Assembly (NCBI RefSeq): GCF_002161675.1 | Contig: NZ_NFIH01000025.1 | Location: 1-40,578, forward strand | Length of the DNA: 40,578 bases | Source: Pseudoflavonifractor sp. An44 | GTDB taxonomy: Bacteria; Bacillota; Clostridia; Oscillospirales; Oscillospiraceae | Reading direction: 5' to 3' | In this document: piece after piece, positions 16,630 through 24,925 of the stretch | Layout: each line of letters begins with the position of its first letter | How positions within the stretch are numbered: the first letter of the stretch is position 1 | The notes under the pieces: model-generated | Told to the model about the DNA's origin: nothing | What the model saw: the letters and a program-made list of their open reading frames with translations, nothing else | Database searches by the model: none | Made by a program: the position numbers and the translations under genes

Positions 16630-18049
16630 ATTTCAGACCCTCTCCACCGTCCTCAGCCCCGTCTTCATTGGAATATGTTCCATATTTTTCGTATTGATAA
16701 CCGTAGTGCTTGGAGGACCACTCTTTATGGAATGCATTGAGTATAAAACCAGAGAAATCCGTGTGATTTTGTCGAACAACATCCACTCCATCATTGATAT
16801 ACCGCACATCCGCCCAGTCCTCTCTTACCACCAGAAGCACCGAATCCACAGCCGCCATCCAGATTTCCGCATCTGCAGCTGCCGAAATGGGGGCACAGTC
16901 CACAATGATATAGTCCATTTGTTTCTTCCACTCCGTCAGGAGTTCCCGCATACGTCCTTCCCTGAGTGCACCTCCGGGATCTTTCGCCTGCAAAAACTGG
17001 AAGAGCATCCAAAGGCCACTCTTACGGCTATATCCGACGATATCTTTCCAGTCTTTTTCTCCCTCCAACACCCGGGAAAAAGATACCGTGTCATCTCTTC
17101 GGACCTCAAACACCTTGTACTGGGAAGGTTTTCGCAGATCAGCATCCACCAGCAACACCCGTTTTTGTTTTTCCGCCAGTGCCAAAGCTAGGTTAGCTGC
17201 AGTGGTCGATTTTCCTTCGTTTTCCGCTACACTAGTCACCAGAAGAACCTGGTATCCATGGTGTCGCAGGTGACGCTCCAGCCGGGTTCCGATATTTCTC
17301 ATGGCCTCAGCAAAATTCATACTCACCTCAGGGGAATTGAGCAAAAAAGCCTTCTTATTTCGCTTTTTCCCTAGGGCCATATTTCTTCGTTCAAAGGGTA
17401 TCGTTCCCTGAATCGGTCCATCCAACTGGATGCGAGCAGCCTCCGCCGTTTTCACAGTAAATCGAGCAATGTAGCACAACGCAATAAGGAACGCCATTCC
17501 CACTGCCCCTACAACCATAAGTATTCCCTGATATTTTAGGAACCACGAGGTGTTAGATGGGGCGAGCGGAACATCTGGCTCCTGAACGATTTGAAGTTCC
17601 GCATTAGAAAATATCTGATCAGACACCCCTTCATAGTGTTCCAGGGCTGAATTAAGGTAGACGTACGCCTGTCTTGGCCGTGCGCTGGTGGCCTTAACCA
17701 CCAGCAAGTTTGTTTGAGTCACCAGAGAGCAGCTGATTTCACCCTGCACATCAGCTCCCACATCAGTGGCAATTCTCTCACGAAGGGCATCACTTTGAAA
17801 AACCTGGCCAAACACCTCTGCCATCTGTGAGGCCAAAGACAGAGAGGAATAGATACTGCTATCTCCTTTCACTCCAATGACCAGGGTGGCCGAGGAAGTA
17901 TAGGTGGGCTGGTAGGTAAGGTTGTGTAGTCCCGTAGAGGCACACCACATGGTGATTGCGGCCAACACAATCATCCATAGATTGCGTAGCAGATCCACAC
18001 ACAGCCCCCGCATACTCACTTCTTCCAGCCAATTCTCTGTGCGCTTCAT
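16610..18049 (-). CDS. Fused Wzz/BY-kinase, paralogue 1
   Basis: This 479-aa protein has the same layout as its downstream neighbour: membrane helices at ~23-41 and ~173-195, then Walker A TSVAENEGKS (272-281), Walker A' LLVDADLRKP (299-308) and Walker B YIIVDCAP. The C-terminal tail has four to five tyrosines (HYGYQYEKYGTYS) but is less Gly/Tyr-repetitive. The two proteins differ throughout, so the duplication is not recent. They may form hetero-oligomers or control two polymers. The gene starts with an ATGA overlap on the Ig-like gene. No cognate tyrosine phosphatase gene is seen. Confidence 0.9.
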   Translation of the reverse strand: MKRTENWLEEVSMRGLCVDLLRNLWMIVLAAITMWCASTGLHNLTYQPTYTSSATLVIGVKGDSSIYSSLSLASQMAEVFGQVFQSDALRERIATDVGADVQGEISCSLVTQTNLLVVKATSARPRQAYVYLNSALEHYEGVSDQIFSNAELQIVQEPDVPLAPSNTSWFLKYQGILMVVGAVGMAFLIALCYIARFTVKTAEAARIQLDGPIQGTIPFERRNMALGKKRNKKAFLLNSPEVSMNFAEAMRNIGTRLERHLRHHGYQVLLVTSVAENEGKSTTAANLALALAEKQKRVLLVDADLRKPSQYKVFEVRRDDTVSFSRVLEGEKDWKDIVGYSRKSGLWMLFQFLQAKDPGGALREGRMRELLTEWKKQMDYIIVDCAPISAAADAEIWMAAVDSVLLVVREDWADVRYINDGVDVVRQNHTDFSGFILNAFHKEWSSKHYGYQYEKYGTYSNEDGAEDGGEGLKYGRNKT

Positions 18050-18882
18050 GCGGCGCCCCCTTCCACAATCACCGTCAGCCAGGTCTCATACTGATTTCCC
18101 TGGCCGTCTGTCACCTCATAGTGCACTTCATAGCACCCGGCAGACTGTGGATTCACCTGCGAGGAGATGGACACCTCAGAGGGGTCGATCTGCGTGCCAT
18201 CGGCTGCAGTCACCGCCTGAATGTACTGGGCTGGGTCCATATCCTGCCCCACGTTCAGATAGATCAGTCCTGTGTTCAACACAATGCCCCCCACCCCCGC
18301 CTGTACAGGAATGACATGGACGGGCAGCTGCACCGAGGAGCTGTCCCCAAAGCTGTTGCTCACCTCGTAGGACACCGAATACTCCCCAGCCTTCTGGAAG
18401 TTCAGGTTGGTGGCCGTGCGGACGATCCACTCCGTCCGGTCTCCGTCCAGCATATCCCAGGCTCCCAGCGCTGCGACAATGTCGTTGTAGGTTCCGTTCC
18501 CCTCCTGATAAACCAGAGGCTTGGATAGGGTAAAACGAGGGGAATGGTAATCGGAAAAGCGCACCTTGCGGGTGAGGGATGCCGCCTGGTCGCCACTGTC
18601 AAAGACCACATAGGTGAGATTGCACACCCCAGGCTCCAAAAAGCGGGAGAAGGTACTGAACACCACCTGGTCGGTGAGATCTCCATCCTCCTCATCCCAG
18701 GCCTGAATGCCCTCCATCAGCTCCTCTCTGGTATAGGCACAGGGCACCTCCACCAGGTCGGTCTCCGCTGTGATTTTGGGTGGAAGCCGATCTTGCCCGC
18801 TGAGTTTGAGTGCCTCGGAGACTCCAAACACCCCAAAGGCCAGCACTGCACAGATCAGCAATATGATACGAATGATTCTCAT
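18046..18882 (-). CDS. Membrane-anchored bacterial Ig-like (DUF5011-type) protein
   Basis: The 278-aa protein starts with a single hydrophobic helix (residues ~3-25; uncleaved anchor or signal peptide, no lipobox). About three Ig-like modules follow, each with the hallmarks AWDEEDGDLT, a glycine turn, and a YxVxYxVxD-type strand (for example YEVHYEVTDGQGNQ near 250). It should be displayed on the outer face of the membrane. Its coupling (ATGA on both sides) to an ABC exporter gene and a Wzz/BY-kinase gene suggests a part in an envelope export complex or in substrate binding. No enzymatic motif is visible. Confidence 0.8.
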   Translation of the reverse strand: MRIIRIILLICAVLAFGVFGVSEALKLSGQDRLPPKITAETDLVEVPCAYTREELMEGIQAWDEEDGDLTDQVVFSTFSRFLEPGVCNLTYVVFDSGDQAASLTRKVRFSDYHSPRFTLSKPLVYQEGNGTYNDIVAALGAWDMLDGDRTEWIVRTATNLNFQKAGEYSVSYEVSNSFGDSSSVQLPVHVIPVQAGVGGIVLNTGLIYLNVGQDMDPAQYIQAVTAADGTQIDPSEVSISSQVNPQSAGCYEVHYEVTDGQGNQYETWLTVIVEGGAA

Positions 18883-20651
18883 GTTGTCTTATCTCCCTGT
18901 AAAAACGCCTGAATTTCGGCGTCGTTCACCTCTTCAAACCTCCCATCCTGGATTTTGTACACCCGATTGCACATGGACAGCACACTGGGCCGGTGGGCGG
19001 TGACAAGGATGGTCTGCAGCGGGTCGCGGCGGAGAATATTGTGCAGCACCCGCCGCTCTGTCGCCATATCCAGCGCACTGGTGGCCTCATCCAACAAAAG
19101 TACCGGAGTGTGAAGGAGTAACGCCCGAGCAATGGAAAGCCGTTGCTTCTGTCCCTCAGAGAAGCGGTTTCCTCCCTCGCGAACTTGGGTATCGATCCCC
19201 TCCTCCAGCTTTTCCACAAACTCCCACGCATCTGCTGTTTGTAGCGCTTCAATAATCTCCTGGTCGCTGGCATCCGGCCTCAACATACGCATATTATCTG
19301 CAATGGTCCCAGAAAACAGGGTATTCCCCTGAGGGATGTAGCTAAACAGGCAGCGAGTCCCTGCGCTCACAGGCTCCATTTCGCTCCCGGGATTGGCTAC
19401 CATGACCTGTCCTTCCTGGGTGTGATACAACCCCAGCAACACGCGAAGAGTTGTAGTCTTACCCTGGCCAGAAGGGCCAATGAGGCCAATAATCTCACCA
19501 GGCCGAGCCAACAAGTTGGCATGTGTATACACCGGGCCATTGTCTCCGTATGCAACACTCACATCTCTCATTTCTACTTGAACACCAGTTCTTCTGGCCC
19601 GCTCCAACATGATACGTCCCTTTTCCAGATCTTCTTCCGACTCTCGAGGAAGTTGGACCACCTCCATGATACGCCCGGCGCTGATACCTGCCCGCATGGC
19701 GGCGGGTAGCAAATTCAGGACTCCAGAGAAGGAGCCCCGCAGGGAAGTTGCCATGGACACAAAGAGGGTCATGGTACCATAGGTGATCTGTCCCTGCCAC
19801 AGGCGGAAGACTGCAAACCCATAACAGGCGTAGCCAATGAGCTGCCCAATCAGTCCCGTGAGAATGGTCATTTTGGACTGGAAGGTATTCTGTACCATGG
19901 CATATTCCAGAGACTGGTCCTGTACCTCTGCATACTGCTGGATGAAGTAGTCCACCAGTCCAAAGGCCTTGATCATCTGCATATTTTGCAGTGCCTCCTG
20001 GTTGAATACCGTTTTGTGGCTCTGTAGTTCCATCTGCTTTTTCTGGAACTCTCGCATTTTCCGCATGGAAAAGCGGGTGCTGAGGAAGGAGATGGGTGCT
20101 CCAGCTAAGGCAATGAGGGCCATCCATGGGTCATTTTGCATCATCACCCAGAAAGCGCCGCCAAAGGAGATGAGGATGGAGGCCACATTGGGCAGATAGG
20201 TCAAGATATTGTTGACCACCACAGAAGTGTCTCCGTTGATGCGGTATAACAGGTCTCCCGAAGAGAATTGAGACAGGTGTTCCCACTCCGTCCTCAGAAT
20301 TTGGGCAAAAATATCACTGCGAATTTTGTTGCCCACCTTCATGGTGATGCGCATGGACAACCGTGTTCGCAGTGCAGAAATCACCAACTGAAACAGACCC
20401 ACCCCAGCATAGCCCAGAGCAGAGGCCAAAATTTTCACGGTGCTATCTCCGGTCACCGAGTCCACTAGGTTTCGGGATAGCAGAGAGGTGCCCAACCCCA
20501 TAAGGGAACCGGAGGCCCCGATGAGGGTGTAGAGCCCGATGAGTAGCCAGTACTTTCGGACATAGCCCCCCATCCAAAACCATTGGGAGAGCAGCTCTTT
20601 GAGTCTGCCCTCCCGAATACGTCGAATAATACGACGAATATGAGAAAACAA
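18879..20651 (-). CDS. ABC exporter, fused membrane and ATPase domains
   Basis: A 590-aa half-transporter with six membrane helices in residues ~30-320 and an ATPase domain after ~355. Walker A is GPSGQGKTT (392-400), the signature is FSEGQKQRLS (497-506; variant of LSGGQ), and Walker B is PVLLLDEATSALD (516-528). No N-terminal C39 peptidase is present, so it would export without cutting a leader. The start is a TTG, with GGAGG 11 bases upstream. Being after the HPr-kinase-like gene and before the Ig-like gene, it is the likely exporter of whatever product the radical SAM operon makes. Confidence 0.88.
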   Translation of the reverse strand: MFSHIRRIIRRIREGRLKELLSQWFWMGGYVRKYWLLIGLYTLIGASGSLMGLGTSLLSRNLVDSVTGDSTVKILASALGYAGVGLFQLVISALRTRLSMRITMKVGNKIRSDIFAQILRTEWEHLSQFSSGDLLYRINGDTSVVVNNILTYLPNVASILISFGGAFWVMMQNDPWMALIALAGAPISFLSTRFSMRKMREFQKKQMELQSHKTVFNQEALQNMQMIKAFGLVDYFIQQYAEVQDQSLEYAMVQNTFQSKMTILTGLIGQLIGYACYGFAVFRLWQGQITYGTMTLFVSMATSLRGSFSGVLNLLPAAMRAGISAGRIMEVVQLPRESEEDLEKGRIMLERARRTGVQVEMRDVSVAYGDNGPVYTHANLLARPGEIIGLIGPSGQGKTTTLRVLLGLYHTQEGQVMVANPGSEMEPVSAGTRCLFSYIPQGNTLFSGTIADNMRMLRPDASDQEIIEALQTADAWEFVEKLEEGIDTQVREGGNRFSEGQKQRLSIARALLLHTPVLLLDEATSALDMATERRVLHNILRRDPLQTILVTAHRPSVLSMCNRVYKIQDGRFEEVNDAEIQAFLQGDKTT

Positions 20652-20668
20652 AGTGTTCCGTTCCTCCC

Positions 20669-21448
20669 TCAGGATATCCGGTTCAGTTCCCGTTCCAACA
20701 GCTCTACTGCCTCCAAATCTGCCCGGTTATCCAGCCTATATACAGGAAGCTCCGTGAGTAGGTGATTGAGGGTCTCCACCCCAAGCTCCATGCCGTCCTC
20801 CAGCCAAGTGGGGTAAAAGACATTGTTGGAAACCTCTTTCAGTTTTTCAAATCCGGTCAATTCCCGCAGCGCATTGTATGGAGCCTGTTTCAACACCACC
20901 AAGGCCTTGAGGGGAACCGAGGTATTCAGACAGTAGGGAGAAGAGCCGTGCCACGGGGTGCCCCAGGCCAAAAATCCATCCTGTGTGCGCTGGACAAAGC
21001 CCACATCCCCATTGATGATGGAGGCGCCTCGGAATTGAGCCCATCGCTCCGCCTGGGTGGTTTTTCCAACCCCAGAAGGACCGAGAAAGAGAATCCCTCT
21101 CCCCTGGTATTGGATGGTGGCCGCATGGATTTGGATGATTTGCCGTCTCAAGGCATGAATGTAAAAGAAATAGGCCAACGCCACAGGATTCAACGGTTGG
21201 TGATTCTGGAGAACATGAAATTTTCGATACTCCTCGTCAGCAGCCACCATCACGCCATCGCACTGCAACATGTGGGACACCTGTGGCAGATGCAAAAGAG
21301 AGAGATCTCGATTCACGGGGGCAAAGGTTTCTTGAGCAACAGAGAAAGCCGGTGTCTGTCCAAAAGTCGAACTCTGAAATAGGTGCCACGGTTTGGGAAG
21401 GCTCAGTCCTTCCGTCTGGATATGTATTCCTGCAACTGTGTATCTCAT
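20669..21448 (-). CDS. HPr-kinase-like P-loop protein
   Basis: This 259-aa protein has the core of HPr kinase/PEPCK-like enzymes: HAATIQYQGRGILFLGPSGVGKTT with the P-loop at 123-131, followed by INGD at 145-148 and GTPWHGS near 160. It lacks the N-terminal domain and the HPr-recognition length of true HprK. Homologues in lasso-peptide clusters phosphorylate the precursor, and related HprK-type genes accompany PqqD-like genes in polysaccharide loci. I infer a kinase acting on a peptide or carrier in this operon. The ATG at 21448 is preferred over an adjacent TTG; the ribosome site is weak. Confidence 0.82.
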   Translation of the reverse strand: MRYTVAGIHIQTEGLSLPKPWHLFQSSTFGQTPAFSVAQETFAPVNRDLSLLHLPQVSHMLQCDGVMVAADEEYRKFHVLQNHQPLNPVALAYFFYIHALRRQIIQIHAATIQYQGRGILFLGPSGVGKTTQAERWAQFRGASIINGDVGFVQRTQDGFLAWGTPWHGSSPYCLNTSVPLKALVVLKQAPYNALRELTGFEKLKEVSNNVFYPTWLEDGMELGVETLNHLLTELPVYRLDNRADLEAVELLERELNRIS

Positions 21449-21461
21449 CAAGCACCAGAAT

Positions 21462-21884
21462 TTAAGTTAAATTAGTCCAACAACCTGAGTCAAACCCAAA
21501 ATTCGCCTGGAATAGCTGGACAACGTCCTTCCCTTGAGATCCTTGTGCATCTACATAATTCTGCCAATTTTGAAATACATCGTTCAGACTAACTCTATCC
21601 CTTCCAAACCCCGCTAAAATACCTTCCAGAGTCATCGAACAAAACGTGATACAATACCAAATAGGAGAGCCCTCAGTCTCTTCAAACCAGCCTCGGCCAA
21701 TAAAGCCAGAAGGGGATGCTTCTGGTTTAGTGGAATTATACACCCAAAGAAATCGTACGCCTTTTGTAATCGTATTATCTCCTCCGTTTCCACCAGAGAT
21801 GACGACTCCCGCCGTTGGCATCACGGCGTAAGCATCCACAGGAGTGTAAGGTTTCATAACAATATTTTCACCGCTTATATACAT
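21462..21884 (-). CDS. Unrecognised 140-aa protein between radical SAM and kinase genes
   Basis: I do not recognise this protein. It begins MYISGENIVMKPYTPVDAY, has a glycine-rich stretch (SGGNGGDN, ~34-41), several aromatic residues, a CITFC pair near residue 68, and ends with a lone Cys in SGCWTNLT. No signal peptide or membrane helix is visible. The ATG overlaps the radical SAM stop codon (TAATG), so it is translated in step with that enzyme. Its base composition is more AT-rich than either neighbour. It could be the substrate of the radical SAM enzyme or kinase, or an accessory subunit; neither is shown by the sequence. Confidence 0.8.
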   Translation of the reverse strand: MYISGENIVMKPYTPVDAYAVMPTAGVVISGGNGGDNTITKGVRFLWVYNSTKPEASPSGFIGRGWFEETEGSPIWYCITFCSMTLEGILAGFGRDRVSLNDVFQNWQNYVDAQGSQGKDVVQLFQANFGFDSGCWTNLT

Positions 21885-22960
21885 TAGGTATCTCTCCTTT
21901 TCATCTGTGCATAACATTCTTGGATCTGATTACAATCCACCTGATCCGAAGCCTTCAGTTCCCCATACAGGGGAGCAACTGTGGCCGCACACCGCTCACA
22001 CACCTCAGCGGCGGAACAGCTTTTGCACTTCTCCGGCCAGTCCAGCTCTTCTTCATAGGTAAGAAGTCGGCTCCACGCCTCCGAAAAGGACTGATTTAGA
22101 ACCGAAATATCTGTATGGGGGAGAAAGCTGCAAAAGCTCATAGTGCCGTCCCAGAGCACCCAGTAGCCCAGTCGATAATCTCGACAATAGGTACAGGGCT
22201 TTCGAGACGTGTCTAAAAAGCGCCGATTCTCTATCCGTCTTTGGATGTTTGTCCGTTGCTGCTCTTCCAACTGCTCCAACAGCTTGACCTGTTCCACATC
22301 TGTCTCTGCACCCCGATAAGATGGCTTGATTCCAATGGTAGATATCCAGGGAAGGCCATGACGGTATGCATAGAAGGCAATTTCACTCCGCTCCTCATAG
22401 TTTTCCCGGATGAAGGTCGTCACTAATTCCACGGGGATTCCGGCACTCATCAGGCCATGTATCCCATCATTGACCCGGTCAAAACCATCTTCCACCCCAC
22501 ACACCGCCTGATAGGTCTCGTTGGTCGCTCCATAGAGGGTGATTTTCACCTGTCGAGGCGGGTACTCCTCTAAGAGCTGGAGCACAGATTGGGTGAGAAG
22601 GGAAGCATTGGTCTGCAACGTCAGAAAAAAGCCCATCTGGGCCAGTTCCCTCCAAATGGTTTCAAACTCCGGGTGAAGAAGGGGTTCCCCTCCTGTGATA
22701 CACAGCCAGGTGGTACCCGCCTCCCGGGCCTGACGCGCAAGGTCCAACCACTCTTTGGCGGTAAGCTCTCGGCCATAGCGAGGTATCTGCTTGGGTGCCA
22801 GGTGAACGTAGCACATTTTGCAATTGAAGTTACAGCGTGGGGTAAGTTCAAAGGTCCCGGAGATGGGAATGCAGTCCGCAAACGCCCGCTCCCACACCCG
22901 TTTATAAAAGGGGTCTAGCTGCTCCATCCGTCTACAGGCTGGCTCAACTTGATAGCTCAC
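21884..22960 (-). CDS. Radical SAM/SPASM peptide-modifying enzyme
   Basis: A 358-aa radical SAM protein. The cluster motif is CNFNCKMC (C43, C47, C50), followed by ITGGEPLLHP (88-97) for SAM binding. The C-terminal SPASM-type region has C256, C259, C277, C312, C315, C321, C324, C343 and C349, enough to bind two auxiliary Fe-S clusters. SPASM enzymes commonly form cross-links or oxidise residues in ribosomal peptides. The start is GTG at 22960, overlapping the PqqD-like stop as GTGA with AAAGGGG in front; a longer in-frame start would overlap by 55 bp. The PqqD-like partner next door supports peptide modification. Confidence 0.9.
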   Translation of the reverse strand: MSYQVEPACRRMEQLDPFYKRVWERAFADCIPISGTFELTPRCNFNCKMCYVHLAPKQIPRYGRELTAKEWLDLARQAREAGTTWLCITGGEPLLHPEFETIWRELAQMGFFLTLQTNASLLTQSVLQLLEEYPPRQVKITLYGATNETYQAVCGVEDGFDRVNDGIHGLMSAGIPVELVTTFIRENYEERSEIAFYAYRHGLPWISTIGIKPSYRGAETDVEQVKLLEQLEEQQRTNIQRRIENRRFLDTSRKPCTYCRDYRLGYWVLWDGTMSFCSFLPHTDISVLNQSFSEAWSRLLTYEEELDWPEKCKSCSAAEVCERCAATVAPLYGELKASDQVDCNQIQECYAQMKRRDT

Positions 22961-23337
22961 TGCGCTTCCCCTTTCTCCTCCGCCCGCTTCAGTTTTGTGC
23001 CCTTGGGCCATAGCCTGTCCAGAACTTCCCGAGGCACTTTCACCAGGCTATTCCCTAAAATCACGCCATTATCTAAAATGCCGTTATCCGACAAGATCGT
23101 GAGAAATCGTTCAATGTCTTGCTCTGCCTGCTCCCTTGTTACACCCTGGTAATGTTCTAGAATGCGTTGAATCAACTCCTCCTTGGTAAATTCATGGTCC
23201 TTCATATAATCCCACAGGTAGGCAGCCGAAGAGGAAATACAAACTACATTTGTCACCTCTCGCACACGCTGCCCCGTAGGTACAATGACATATTCCCCAG
23301 CCACTTCACGCAGAATCAGCTGATCCTTTAATTTCAT
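22957..23337 (-). CDS. PqqD-like peptide chaperone (RiPP recognition element)
   Basis: This 126-aa protein has the PqqD fold pattern in residues 1-88: LILREVAGEYVIVPTG, then VCISSSAAYLWDYM, a helical segment with VTREQAEQDIERFL, and LSDNGIL. PqqD-like proteins bind the leader of a precursor peptide and present it to the radical SAM enzyme. A basic tail of ~35 residues (to KLKRAEEKGEAQ) makes it longer than the usual ~90 residues. Two ATGs lie side by side; the second (23337) has the better spacing to GGAGG. It is the first gene of the region-2 operon. Confidence 0.88.
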   Translation of the reverse strand: MKLKDQLILREVAGEYVIVPTGQRVREVTNVVCISSSAAYLWDYMKDHEFTKEELIQRILEHYQGVTREQAEQDIERFLTILSDNGILDNGVILGNSLVKVPREVLDRLWPKGTKLKRAEEKGEAQ

Positions 23338-23480
23338 CATGGCACCTCCTATTTCCCATTTTATCACAATTTCAACCTTATTTCCAGCCCTATCACCAAA
23401 CGGCCCATTCGTCTTATTGCGCTTGCCAGCTTTTCCATCACTTTACAGCGCAAAAGCCCAAATGCAGTGGCTATCCGCCT

Positions 23481-23517
23481 TAATCTAGATTATACCACTA
23501 GTCGGAGATTCTGCCAT
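23481..23517 (-). promoter_or_regulatory. Promoter of the PqqD/radical SAM operon with overlapping palindrome
   Basis: On the minus strand, TATAAT at 23489-23494 is a consensus -10 box; the -35 (TGGCAG near 23511-23516) is weak, which suggests the need for an activator. The perfect 12-bp palindrome TAATCTAGATTA (23481-23492) overlaps the -10 box and presumed start site. The leader to the PqqD-like start would be ~140 bases. Confidence 0.55.
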
Positions 23518-23543
23518 CACCCATTTCCCCCTTTAAAACGGGC

Positions 23544-23561
23544 AATGTTGTTTCCAACATT
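23544..23561. promoter_or_regulatory. Inverted repeat upstream of the operon promoter
   Basis: AATGTTG-TTTC-CAACATT has perfect 7-bp arms. It starts at the stop codon of the LuxR-type regulator gene and lies ~60 bases upstream of the -10 box of the following operon, where a LuxR-type activator could bind. It has no T-tract, so it is a poor terminator. Confidence 0.45.
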
Positions 23562-24757
23562 TACCGAAGCATATGTTTTTTGAAATCTTTTCGACGTGTA
23601 ATTCCGAGTTTTTCCATTGAGGTTGACAAATAACGCTTCACCGTATTCGGCGATATGTTCATATGCTGGCCAATCTCCTGATTGGTCCATCCCCGGGCCG
23701 CCAGCATGGCAATGGTAAACTCTGTAGTGGTTAGATTATCCGCTACATTATTTCCCGTCACTGGGTTGTGAATTTTACGCCAACCGTCAGCAAAGCGACA
23801 AGTAATGTTGATAATGCGCTTGAAATCCTCCGGCCATTGGGGCTTTAGGACCGCCTCCAGCATTCCACCCAACAAGCCATGATGCTCCCCGAATGCCTCG
23901 ATTAAATCGTCTGGGCGGGCCAGGGCCCACGCAGCCATTAAATGTTGTTCTGCTCGGGCTACCTTTCGCAGGCTCATGCAGTCCATAACTGCCACCAGAT
24001 GTAGATAGATAGCGGGGATAGGATAGTTCTGCCCCCCCATAGCTAAGGTGGCCTCTACAATGCCCAAACTGGTCTGATAGTCCTCTCGCAAATAGAGATA
24101 GTGGCACAGTACATACATAGCAAAGGCCCGCAACCCCAGAGGCAGGGCAGGAAGCAACTGCTGCAAAGGAGGCAATTCCTTGGGCAGTGGTAGATGGAGG
24201 AGGACCGTTGCCGCAGCAGCTACAAAGGATTCGATGGTCTTGGCCTGAGTCGAAACGATTTTTTCTGACTCCATAGCCGCCCGGATCTCCCGCAGGGCCA
24301 TCCTGGCTTGCTGAATCTGCCCCTGTGACAGGTTGGCATATCCATAAATCAGGCAAGCAGACAACCGAACCGCTAAGTCTGGACTTGTCAAAAACAGTTC
24401 TGCCGCCTGGGCGGCCTCCTCTGGTCGTCCACTAAAGTAGTGATATTCAGCCAAAGCAATCTTTTTCTTTGGCCCATCTTCCATCATATCAATAAATTCC
24501 AAACACCTTCCAGGTTGAAACGGATGGTTCATCAGTGGCATAAGCCCCTGGAGCGCCTCTTCCTCACAGGAATATGCTCTGGAATCTATGTGTCTCTCCT
24601 TCCGCGGATCTCTGGGTTTGACGGCATGGGACGGAATTTCCCAAGACACACCAAACTTTTTAACCCCTTCAATCCGTCCTTCTGCACAGTACTTTTGTAC
24701 CATACGATTGGAAACTCCCCACTTTTTTGCAGCTTCAGTTACAGTGATATACTCCAT
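23561..24757 (-). CDS. Hybrid transcription regulator: excisionase-like HTH plus LuxR HTH
   Basis: This 398-aa protein has DNA-binding motifs at both ends. Residues 1-50 (YITVTEAAKKWGVSNRMVQ, then GRIEGVKKFG-SWEIP) resemble the MerR/excisionase-type HTH. The last ~60 residues (LTTTEFTIAMLAARGWTNQE, NISPNTVKRYLS) are a GerE/LuxR HTH. The middle is a helical, TPR-like repeat region like that of MalT-type regulators, but without an ATPase domain. I chose ATG 24757 because AGGAAGG lies just upstream. Its position directly before the PqqD/radical SAM operon on the same strand makes it the prime candidate regulator. Confidence 0.82.
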   Translation of the reverse strand: MEYITVTEAAKKWGVSNRMVQKYCAEGRIEGVKKFGVSWEIPSHAVKPRDPRKERHIDSRAYSCEEEALQGLMPLMNHPFQPGRCLEFIDMMEDGPKKKIALAEYHYFSGRPEEAAQAAELFLTSPDLAVRLSACLIYGYANLSQGQIQQARMALREIRAAMESEKIVSTQAKTIESFVAAAATVLLHLPLPKELPPLQQLLPALPLGLRAFAMYVLCHYLYLREDYQTSLGIVEATLAMGGQNYPIPAIYLHLVAVMDCMSLRKVARAEQHLMAAWALARPDDLIEAFGEHHGLLGGMLEAVLKPQWPEDFKRIINITCRFADGWRKIHNPVTGNNVADNLTTTEFTIAMLAARGWTNQEIGQHMNISPNTVKRYLSTSMEKLGITRRKDFKKHMLR

Positions 24758-24925
24758 GAGGCCTTCCTTTCTCCGCGAGAATTTGTATTCGTACCTGCGC
24801 ACACTTTTCTTCAACTCAGTTTTTGTGCCTTTAAGAGAAAAGCAAACGTTTTCAGCCGCTATTCTTATGATATCTAACAAATAATTTCACTTTTCTCATC
24901 ATCTTCCAGACTTTCATTACAGTCG

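Noticed and set aside
18879-20651. ABC exporter as a peptidase-containing bacteriocin exporter
   Set aside because: There is no N-terminal C39 peptidase domain; the protein begins with a short basic stretch and the first membrane helix.
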